A stretch of 64,000 bases of DNA from Arthrinium phaeospermum (taxonomy: Eukaryota > Ascomycota > Sordariomycetes > Amphisphaeriales > Apiosporaceae): contig QYRS01000011.1 of the NCBI GenBank assembly GCA_006503535.1, positions 1,116,001 through 1,180,000 of the forward strand, read 5' to 3'. Within the stretch, counting starts at the first letter, position 1. Every line of letters begins with the position of its first letter. Shown here one piece after another: positions 55,601 to 64,000 of this stretch. The notes under the pieces are model-generated. The model was given only the letters and a program-made list of their open reading frames with translations, was not told the origin of the DNA and searched no databases. A program made the position numbers and the translations under genes.

Positions 55601-58023
55601 TACCTCGCAGCTGGTATCTCCTAGGGGCTGTTACACGAATGCGGCGGCTTCCATCTTGGGCTTCAATATTCTGAAGAAGGAATTGCACGTTCATGCAAAT
55701 GTAAGTCGTCCGTTCTCAGGATCCGAATGGCTAAGCTAACTGTTGACAGAAATTTGGTGTCGCCACCAACCCGCCCATTATGGAATGCGTCAACCGCCTG
55801 ATTGGCAATCCACCATCGAGCCAGAAAGCCGCTGTTCCGTTCTTTGAGTACTTTGCATCCCGTCAAACGGATCTCCCAGGTCAGCCCGTAGCCAAACTCA
55901 AAGACGCCGCCATTGTCCCAGTAGTCCGCAAGAGGCTATCGCCAACAGCGCCAGCGGAGAAGCCCAGCAGTACTGTTTCTCACATCAGCCCCAGCAATTG
56001 CTTCTTGGGCACATCGGTCACCTATGGCGAAATCTTTGATTTCGTCGACTTCGGCCAGCAGGCAAACATGTTCTTGTTTAGCTGTGGGGCTAAGAACGAG
56101 CCGACAAAGCTCGAGATCGCCCAGCTGGCGGCGTCAGAGCCAGCTCGCCTCCTCAGTGTTTTCCAAAGCTCGGAGAAATACCTGAACCTCCTCAGGTCTC
56201 TGGCAGAGGATTATCCTGTGCTGAAACGAGACAAGGATTTATGGAGAAAGATGAAGGCATCTCGATTCCTGCTGGCCTCGAAGGAGATTAGCACCCCAAA
56301 GGAGAAACTGGTTGATGTCGACGAGGAAGAAGCACCAATCAAGCAATATCAGCTTGCGGCACCCAGCGATATTGTCATCCTGGATGATTACATTGGATAC
56401 CGCCTCTTCAAAGACCGCCTCATTTGCGCCCCAGAAGAGGATTCCCTGGAGGCCTTCTATACAGCCCTGGGCTCTCAACCTTTGGGCAGTCTTGTGTCGG
56501 AAGATCTGAAAGTCGGGGCACACAATGAGAAACAAGAAGGTGCCGTATGGCTTCGGAAACACGTCCTTGAGCGATCGAAGATTTTCATTCACGAGTACTC
56601 AAAGTATACTCGTGACCCGATCAAGCACGATGCCAAATGGCTGGAAAAGAACCTGAATGTGGAGGTTGTGCGCTCGGTGGCCCTTCGCCGAACGCTCAGG
56701 GGTACCGGCCAAACCCACACAGAAGATCGATCTGCTGCGAGTGCCAGAACGGCTAATGGATGGGTCCTATATGTTGCGTCCAAGTCATCCCGCCCCGACA
56801 TGTATCAAGTTGGTCAAGCCATATGCCAGCTTATCTTAAACAGGCCGTCTCAACAAGCATACACCTTCTTTGAGCCATTCCTGAAGCTGGATCTTCTAGA
56901 CCTCCGTTCCCGTGGTTACAACGTCGACCGTATCTTGCGAGCCAAGGCGGCCGAAGCGAGAATCGCCGAGGAAGAGAGGCGGCAAGCTCTGGAGGCTGAG
57001 GAAGCAGCTATCCGAGAGCGCCAGCAACAGTTCCAGCAGCAAAACCAGGCATCAATGGCCACAGCTGCAGCCCGAGAAAGAAATAGAACGCCGCCTCCAC
57101 AGATGCCTGGTTCCTTTGGGTCGCCAGATTCGCCACCCCCTGAAACTGCTGTTACACAGAATAGGAAAAGCAGGGGTCTCTTCTCCAACCTTTCTAAACG
57201 ATTTGGTTTTGATGATCCCGGCGATAAAGAGGAACATCTCCAGAGCTTCCTGGACCCGCCCCAAGCACCCGAGTCGTCCAAGACGCCCGTGCAAGGCCCC
57301 CAACCTAACAAGAGCCATGGCGATAACGGCAAGGTGACCAATCCTGCTGTCATTCAACAGAATCTCCTCAACGCTGTCAAGGCCACAAGAGGCCACAACT
57401 CATCAAGCCTCTTTGCGCCTCCTAGTACGACGGAGGTCAAGGAACAAGCCACGTACTGTGACAGTACGCCGCTACAGAACCTGGACTTCGCAGCCGAGGC
57501 CTCCAACTCTATGCGCGTTTTCGTCGCCAAAGGGCTGTCTGTGGATCTTGGCCAGTTCCTTTCTGCCAACCACGGCCACATCAACTCCTTCGCCGTTCTA
57601 CTCCGCGAGGTAGGCGGCGTATATTCCATCCCGGCTACGGCGATGCACATCTTCTACGACGAATCTGGCGGAACCATCGCCTTCAACTCCTCGGGCAGCA
57701 TCTTCTGCAACCTGCGCTTCTTCGTCCAGCTGCACGCGACGGGCTACGGCAACCCACAGCAGAAGGCCGAGGCTGCTGTCTGGTGGTGGGTCGTCATCGC
57801 GCACGAGCTGGCACACAACATCATCCAGCTACACAACGCAGACCACAGCTACTATACCGAGAGCTTCATTCAGCAGTACTTCCCCAAGATGATGGTGAAG
57901 GCGGGAGAGCTGATGGGGAGGCCAGGTGCTGGACGCGCACCGCTGCCCGTACCGACGGCTGCGGGTTTGGCGGCTGCTGCTGGCGGCCAGGCCGGCGCTC
58001 CGCCTCCGTACGCAGAGCACTAA
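52677..58023 (+). CDS. Sacsin-like ATPase-domain protein (DUF3684 type) with C-terminal HExxH
   Basis: A very large protein of 1765 residues from two exons (52677-55700, 55750-58023). The N-terminus is a GHKL/Hsp90-type ATPase fold as in sacsin: LRELVQNAADA (N-box, about 42-52), SNDGQPF and GAFGVGFYSVFADCE. The middle is long and mostly globular without motifs I know. From about 1390 it is low-complexity (Gln, Ala, Pro). The last 240 residues form another conserved-looking block with IAHELAHNIIQLHNADH, in which His1693, Glu1694 and His1697 form a zinc-metallopeptidase-like HExxH. The architecture fits a fungus-specific family (DUF3684) with no established function; chaperone-like or proteolytic roles are inference. 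The start is the first ATG, and a longer open frame upstream has none. Confidence 0.85.
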
Positions 58024-58225
58024 TCGGCATATTGTATTTCTTCTCACATAGACGGAGTCCGATACACAGGCATAGAGGCAAAGACCATGTAGAATACTCT
58101 TTACTCGAGCGCACATTGGGAGAAGGCGTTTGGTGTCTTGCATGCCAGAGTTGCATTATACAGGGTTCAATTGATTTGATTTCTTCTCTACTTGATGCCT
58201 AGCCCTCTTCATTCCACCGTGATTT
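58024..58225. other. Short convergent gap
   Basis: 200 bases between the 3' ends of the sacsin-like and FAD monooxygenase genes; no feature. Confidence 0.5.
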
Positions 58226-59763
58226 CTAACTATGATTGCCATTACTGGCCGGGGTAGACTCCCCGTTACTTGTGGCGGTTGAGGGCTCAGCAAAAGACTT
58301 GGGCGTTCCCTTGGTTAGGCTGGCCGTCATAAAGGGGCTGTGGCTGAGCTTGTCCCAGTCGTGCAGCATGTACGAGTTCATCTCGCTCAGGCGCACCTCC
58401 TCGCCGGCCCGCGGCCGCATCTCGGCCTCGTACTCGCCGATGACGGCGCTCAGCGGCCTGTCGCCCTGCTTGGTCAGGAGCTTGACGATGTGGCCGGCGT
58501 CGTCGAGGGCGTGGTTGAGGCCCTGGCCGCGGTGGTAGGTCATGGGGTGGGCCGAGTCGCCGACGAGCGTGATGCGGCCGCCGTGGTTGTCCCACTTGTG
58601 GTCCGGCAGGCTCGGGTCCCAGTTGCCGTTGGGCGTGTAGTAGACCGTCTCGAGGTCGTCGGGCATCCAGTCGTAGGCGCTGCGCATGGGGTCGGCGAAG
58701 GCGCGGCTCTTTTCTTTCGCCTGGCGGAGGCGCTCGCGCGGGCCCCAGCCGCCGTCGGCCGCCTCGGCGTCCTGCTCGGCGGCGCTGGTCCGCCACGAGA
58801 TGTAGAAGGCGAAGGTCCAGGTCTCGGGCCGGTCGGCGTCGGCGCAGTCGAGCGCCGCCAGCATGCCCATCATGCTGTCCGGGTGCACGATGAGGTTGAC
58901 GAGCGGGTGCGTGCGCCGCAGGTACAGCGCCTGCTCCCGCGGGAACCGGCAGTTGATGAAGGTGGCGGCGATGGAGAGGCGGTGCAGGCGCGCGCGCTCG
59001 GGGCCCAGCAGCAGGGTGCGCACGCGGCTGTTGCTGCTGTCGGCGCCGAGGAGCAGGCGGCCGGTGGCGCGGGTGCCGTCGGCGAAGTGCGCCGTCACCG
59101 TGCGGCCGTCGTCGCTGTAGCTGACGTCGACGAGCTTCTTGCCCCAGGCCACGTCGATGTCCTCGGCCATGAAGGCCCGGAAGCGCGAGCGAACCAGGCG
59201 GTAGAAGTTGTTGAGCGGGACGTGGCGGATGATCTCGCCCGTCTTGCCGTTGATGACGGGGCAGGCGTCGCTCGCTTTGGTGGGCGTGTTGGGGTCGGTC
59301 TGGGTCTCGATGATGCGAGCCCATTTCTCCTCGCCGATGAGGCCGGCGAGGATGGGGTACGACCACTAGCCTCGATATGTCAGTAGCGGGCCTGGTGGGT
59401 GTACTTATTGGGTAGAGGAATAAAGCCATCTGCAGGGGTACTTGAAACAGTGCCATATCGAGGCTGTTACTTACATGGCACCCGATAGCCCAGTCTCGGG
59501 CATTGCGCGGCTTGGGGGTGGGATCTTGCTCGAAGACTTTGTAGGCGATATTGGCCTACATGACTTGGTTCAGTTATAGTACATGGTATGAGTTGACTGA
59601 TCTTGTTCAGGGGAGCTCACCTTCTTTAGTCCATGGGCGATGGCCAGACCAGTGCTGCCTGGTTTGTCCGAAGTCAGAATTCAGCAATGGCAACGGCGGA
59701 GTTTGTCTCGTACTTACCGGCGCCTATGATCAGGACGGGCAGATCGTTTTGTTGCTGTTCCAT
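58226..59763 (-). CDS. FAD-dependent monooxygenase (PHBH / UbiH-like)
   Basis: A class A flavoprotein monooxygenase, hydroxylating an aromatic or polyketide-like substrate with NAD(P)H and O2. Four exons (59763-59718, 59658-59621, 59555-59475, 59365-58226) give 434 residues. The FAD-binding Rossmann motif is LIIGAGSTGLAIAHGL near the start, followed by KVFEQDPTPKPRN. The second FAD motif is GDSAHPMTYHRGQGLNHAL near residue 340. The expected R in the LVRSRFRAF region is present. The large last exon is very GC-rich at third positions, unlike the neighbouring sacsin-like gene. The C-terminus is a short Ser/Thr/Asn-rich tail. The substrate is unknown, and no partner biosynthetic gene lies beside it. 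Confidence 0.9.
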
Positions 59764-61170
59764 TTTGATATGTGTGTACGAGTACAAGTCCGAGTCAGGC
59801 AAAGAAAATAAGTCACGATACTTAGCGTAGGTACAAGTACAGGATGGGGGGCTGTCTACTACTCGAACAGACGACCCAGGCCACGGTTGGAAACGAGAGA
59901 GAGAAAACCCTATGGCATCACACCGTGAATACACCTCAGCAAGCGGGGGTGGTGCCCATCTCTACTCCATCGCTGCCGAGCCCCGGGTTGTTGGCAAATG
60001 GAGATGGAGTAGGTGGAGGGACTAGTCGTAGGTTTGAGCGCGTGCCTTAGCGGCCATGGACCCTTTCCTTTCCCACGATGATAAGAAGTTGTTGTTGGTC
60101 CAAGACGTGTACAAGTAGCACTTTCCCGTCCCAGACGAGTGAGTCGGTGTGCTGCAGTGGCAGGCGAATTGGAGGAAAGGAGAGACTTTTGATTGATGTA
60201 ACCACCAACACGGCATGTCTTCCCCGCGCGTCCCTCGTCCGACTCCCCGAAAACCTTCTTTTTGCCTGGGCTATCCCGTCTGCTGGGATTTTTTTTGCCT
60301 TGCTTTTTTCCCCATCGCTGCTGGCTCGCTGGCTCGAAATGGACCCGGGCCCAGAAACAAGCTCCCGCACTTGCTCCGCTCCAGCTGTGCCCGCCACTAG
60401 AATAGTGGGTGGACGGGGGGCACTCCCACAGTCCCTACAGGTATGATGTTCTGGACGACTCAGCATCTATGGAGCCTCCTTCTCTGCTCTCCCGACTGCC
60501 GACAAAATGTGCATTTCCGACTGCGTAACTCGCTCGAGAGAGGGTGGAAGTCGGTGGGTTTCACGCCGCACCCCTTATCGCCGATTTTCTGCTGGCAAAA
60601 ATAAGAGCCGACGTCACAGGAGATTTTGAAGTCATCGCCGTCGCATGCGCCTCCGTCTAAAAACGTGGCATTGGTACCGGCTGGGCGGTTCGGTGTGTAA
60701 GCAGAGCCTACCTAACCTACCTCTTTTAGTGTTGGGAAATTCGCCGGAAACGGTAATTTTACTAGCTCCTGTCTCGGCCGTTTAGTTCGCAAATAGATCA
60801 ATCAACGGCGGCCTGGAGTTATTGCAACTACATCCCTAGCCTACCACCTACCATGGAAGCTGGCTGGCTACACAAACCGTCGCGCGCGAGGCTCAACCCG
60901 CGAATGATATCATGAGGCGACGATGCGATACGACGTAAAGGGTTATAAGTAGCCACGTTTCGGTGAGCGCCTCTGCGGCTGTGGATGGTATGTGGGAGGC
61001 TGTGCGCATGCCAACCTAGAGTAAGAAATGGCAGGTATATCAAATGCAAACCATGTACCTACTCTCTTTCTCGAGTCTTTTGGGGGCCGGAAGATTATTC
61101 ATGCTGGGGTGGCATTGTTTCAGAGCTAGACAGCCTTTTTATTATTTCCTTGTCTTTCTACGGGCGATCA

Positions 61171-61187
61171 TCGTCGTCGTCGTCGTC
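61171..61187. repeat. (TCG)n microsatellite
   Basis: Five to six TCG units in tandem in non-coding DNA. Confidence 0.75.
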
Positions 61188-63797
61188 AATACATGTATGT
61201 AATTGCGGGTGCCTTGATACCTACCAGCTGCTATCTAGCTGCGCTGCTGTGCCACGTTGCCTTACGAAACAGGCATGATGACGGACCGGTGCACCACCTC
61301 GTCTATCCACGGAATTTGATATGGCCAGAGCCGAGTCAAACCCTCGATTCGGTTCCGCATCCCGCAACCGACGATTAGGCAGGCAGGAATGACAAAGAGG
61401 GTCCCCCAACTGTTTATCTGTCCAGCAGAGACGAAGTCTGCCTCGGACCCCCAGGATGCAGAGGGCGCACAAAGGCGTAATGCTATAATAAGTGTGTACA
61501 GAATGATTCATAGTGAGCGTTACTGCATACCAGATGCGCTGAAATCGGTGCGCTAACACGCATTGGCCGGCCAATCGTCATCATCACCAACGCAACTCAT
61601 ACCGAACATTTCTCGCTTTGGATGCAACGGTATATACTGGAAATAGTCGCAACTCCTTTGATTCCTTGAGCCTTGCGTATACAGATCGGCGTCCTGGGAA
61701 CTGCTTCGCCGGCCGGTGCCGATGTCCGGTTACAAGAATGCCAAGCGGATCCTTCTGCACGTAACGAGTCACACAGCTTACATGCAATGACGATCTGTGC
61801 CATTCGTTTGGAGCTCACCCTTGCGGGATGAGGGATACGCATGTAGACTTGTCATCACATGGGACTATCCGTAATGAATAGTCCATCTGGGTAATATAGA
61901 CAGGTCTATTCTACAACGAACGAACAAAGAAACCATGTCATTACGAAGCTTTGGTTTACGGAGTTTCTTGGGGAAGAAACCCGCCGTATAGATACGCATT
62001 GCGATGAAAGAGGGGGGAGGATGTTGGATGCCAACCGAGGCTGTAGTTAGAGATACAGCCGTGGAGAGCTGAAGAGCAAGCATTGTTCGTGTCCCCGTAA
62101 CACGAGCTGGGCAGGCTGGAGGGCTTGTTCTACCGTGCCACAGCCCACTACCAGGCCGATGGGATCTGATCTGTTTCGACGCTGCGGATCTCCGGTTCCT
62201 GTCGGCGATACAATCTGCATCTGTATTCAGCTCAGCTCAGGCTCCATCACCGGCGCGGTGGCTTCCTGGGCTAGAACGGGCTTTCGGCTTGGGACAACGT
62301 TGGCAGGGCGTCATTGGGGCTGCAGCCTTTTGGCGTTGAACAGCTATGTGTGAGGCTCAAACAAAGAAGGATGCGGAGTGATCCGAAGCCGGGGGGAGGA
62401 AGGTCAGTCATAGGCTAACGGATAGGCTAATAGGTGGCTGGGCTATCAGACAGGGTTGGAGGATCTTTACGACGAGACACACATCGTACCCGACACTATG
62501 GGACAGCGGGCGAGAAGAGAGAGAGAGTCCAAGCATACATCTCGGGAGATGCAAGTAACGTAACGTTACAGAGTGGAGCCATTCACCGCCGTGCTGGATA
62601 TTAAATCTCTTGGCATGCGATCCGTGGCTCAGCTCTCAGGTCCAAAGCGAGCGAAGGATACACTCAAACTGCCCAGGTACGAGAAATCCAGCGATGCATT
62701 GCTTCAATTCGACCTTGATGACGATGTTGGTCTTGTAGCAAATGTTAGCCCGTAAAGGTCAGAGGCATGACACTTCTGCGAGTGGCTATGCCAGTAGAGA
62801 GCTTCGATTTTGGATAGTCATAGGTAGGCAAGTAGGTGAGCACGTAAGACGGACGAACCTTTCTATCTTCGGTTTGAGGACCATCGCTTACGACGCCCAT
62901 GTCTTAGATCCTCGAACCTGGCATCCGAGCCGGATGTGCAAATTAGGTAGGTAGAAGAGTCAGCCACCGTCGGCGAATGGACTTAAGAGCAATTTCGACG
63001 CGGGACCTCTACCATGCAACCCGAGCTCGAGGTAGTGGCTGTACGTGTACAGTCGTTGAAGGCATTAGTAAATACATGGTTCGCATGTGATTTGGGACTC
63101 ACCGGAGTCGACGAATGTGTTCTCATAAGACGCACGACAGGGCGTGGGGGGTCATCGTCCTCCCCTGTGATGCGGAACCTTACGCAGACGTTGTGCGAGG
63201 TGGTTATCGGCGAATAGAACGTATAGCCACGGTGAATATCATGTTTCAGGGGTCGACGATTGGCTTCGCGGGCAGTCGGCTACGCTGGGTATACTCATGT
63301 CATAAAATGTCCCGATTACTCAGTACGGCCGACGAGGCGCCGAAGTGCATAGCCTCGCCGGTGAAGAGAAGAGGCGTGTGTGGTCATAGGCTCCGATCCG
63401 TCTCAGGGTCCCTGAGGCATTGTTTTGGTCACTCACGGTGTGCCGGCGGTGAAGGGGTATACGTTGAGGCTGAAAGGGGTTAAGTTCGGAAAGGTCCTCT
63501 CTGTTACCAACCTGGGGTTCTCTCGTACCTGCTAATAAAAGTACGCGCATGCAAGCTAGGAAACGCCGTCACCACATGCCTGTAAACTTCTGCAGTCACG
63601 CAGTTTGTCTGAGTCTTTCTTAGCTCAGAAGTGCGGCGCCTGCTACCCTGCTGTTCTTGTCTGGGACACAGAGAAAGTAGGTAGTAGTACATAAGGTAAG
63701 TAAGTAAGAAACGAAGTGCAATTGCGACTTCATGTTGAGTTGCTGCTGTAAGAGCGGGCTAGAGAAATTAGCCCATCAGCTCAGTAACATAATTATA

Positions 63798-63838
63798 ATC
63801 AGGATATCATGCGAGCTTGCGAGCATGATAATCCTGAT
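63798..63838. repeat. Imperfect inverted repeat (hairpin)
   Basis: ATCAGGATATCATGC (63798-63812) and GCATGATAATCCTGAT (63823-63838) are complementary apart from one bulged base, separated by a 10-base loop. A short outer CTCAG/CTGAG pair lies beyond. It could be a cruciform, a terminator-like RNA hairpin or a transposon end remnant. Confidence 0.6.
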
Positions 63839-64000
63839 CGGGCTGAGTGAGGTACGTACTCAACTAGCCACACCCTTTGGGGGCTGGTGTATGCACGGGC
63901 GCTGCCATGTCTGGCTTATGTTTGATTGCGTGGCCGTCTGCTAGCAGACAGACCACGCCGCACAGGCCTCTGTCGTGCAAGCATGAGCTGAGAGTGATGC

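Larger units (their letters stand above)
59764..64000. other. 4.2-kb region without a recognised gene
   Basis: Many short open frames but none with coding character, a family match or a consistent exon chain. The first 700 bases should contain the FAD monooxygenase promoter. A (TCG)n tract (61171-61187) and an imperfect hairpin (63798-63838) are the only structures noted. No tRNA or 5S rRNA found by eye. Confidence 0.4.

Noticed and set aside
58287..59456. Two very long open frames (389 and 348 codons) opposite or offset to the FAD monooxygenase
   Set aside because: They are Arg/Pro- or Val/Glu/Ala-rich shadows produced by the GC-rich third positions of the true gene, with no domain and no splice logic.

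Overview
The window is nuclear DNA of a filamentous ascomycete (Pezizomycotina). Short spliceosomal introns (about 50-75 nt, GTRNGT...CTAAC/CTAAT...YAG) interrupt most genes. Calcineurin A, septin, Prp45, MED6, Tim22 and the USP7-type protease all have filamentous-fungal form, and intergenic DNA is AT-richer with TACCTACC-type simple sequence. Sordariomycetes is my best guess, from remembered similarity of the calcineurin and septin proteins; the genus is not determinable by eye. All gene models below were spliced by hand, and reading frames were checked by exon-length arithmetic.

Layout. 0-8 kb: 5' tip of PWP2 (minus, running off the left edge), septin CDC12 (+), an F-box-like protein (-), and a mitochondrial PDK/BCKDK-type kinase (+). 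8.9-15 kb: USP7/Ubp15 deubiquitinase (+) and a cyclase-family hydrolase with a one-base frameshift (+). 15.8-23.1 kb: calcineurin A (-), an SDR oxidoreductase (-), and trimethyllysine dioxygenase (-), also with a one-base frameshift. 23.9-31.9 kb: a two-TM Pro-rich protein (+), PhoD-like phosphatase (-), p24 cargo receptor (+), and PRP45/SNW (+). 34.2-39.6 kb: membrane-anchored GH16 glucanase (+), TIM22 (-), NmrA-like protein (-), and an intron-containing tRNA-Ala(CGC) (-). 42.2-51.1 kb: 2OG-Fe(II) oxygenase (+), proteasome chaperone PAC3 (-), DEAH helicase ECM16/DHR1 (+), MED6 (-), and an MMTAG2-like protein (+). 52.6-59.8 kb: a 1765-residue sacsin-like ATPase ending in an HELAH motif (+) and an FAD monooxygenase (-). 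The last 4.2 kb holds no gene I can recognise.

This is mostly a housekeeping neighbourhood: ribosome biogenesis (PWP2, ECM16), splicing (PRP45), transcription (MED6), protein turnover (UBP15, PAC3), secretion (p24), mitochondrial import (TIM22), cytokinesis (CDC12) and calcium signalling (calcineurin). Accessory oxidoreductases are interspersed (SDR, NmrA, 2OG oxygenase, FMO). Several pairs are head-to-head over short shared promoters (PAC3/ECM16, MED6/MMTAG2, PhoD/p24). I see no secondary-metabolite cluster, no intact transposon and no CRISPR array.

The points most worth a second look are the sacsin-like ATPase with a C-terminal HExxH, recurrent TTATTCC/GGAATAA motif clusters in at least six intergenic gaps, and single-base homopolymer-type frameshifts in two otherwise well-preserved genes. 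Tiny exons are also notable: an ATG-only exon, a 12-nt exon and two 18-nt exons.
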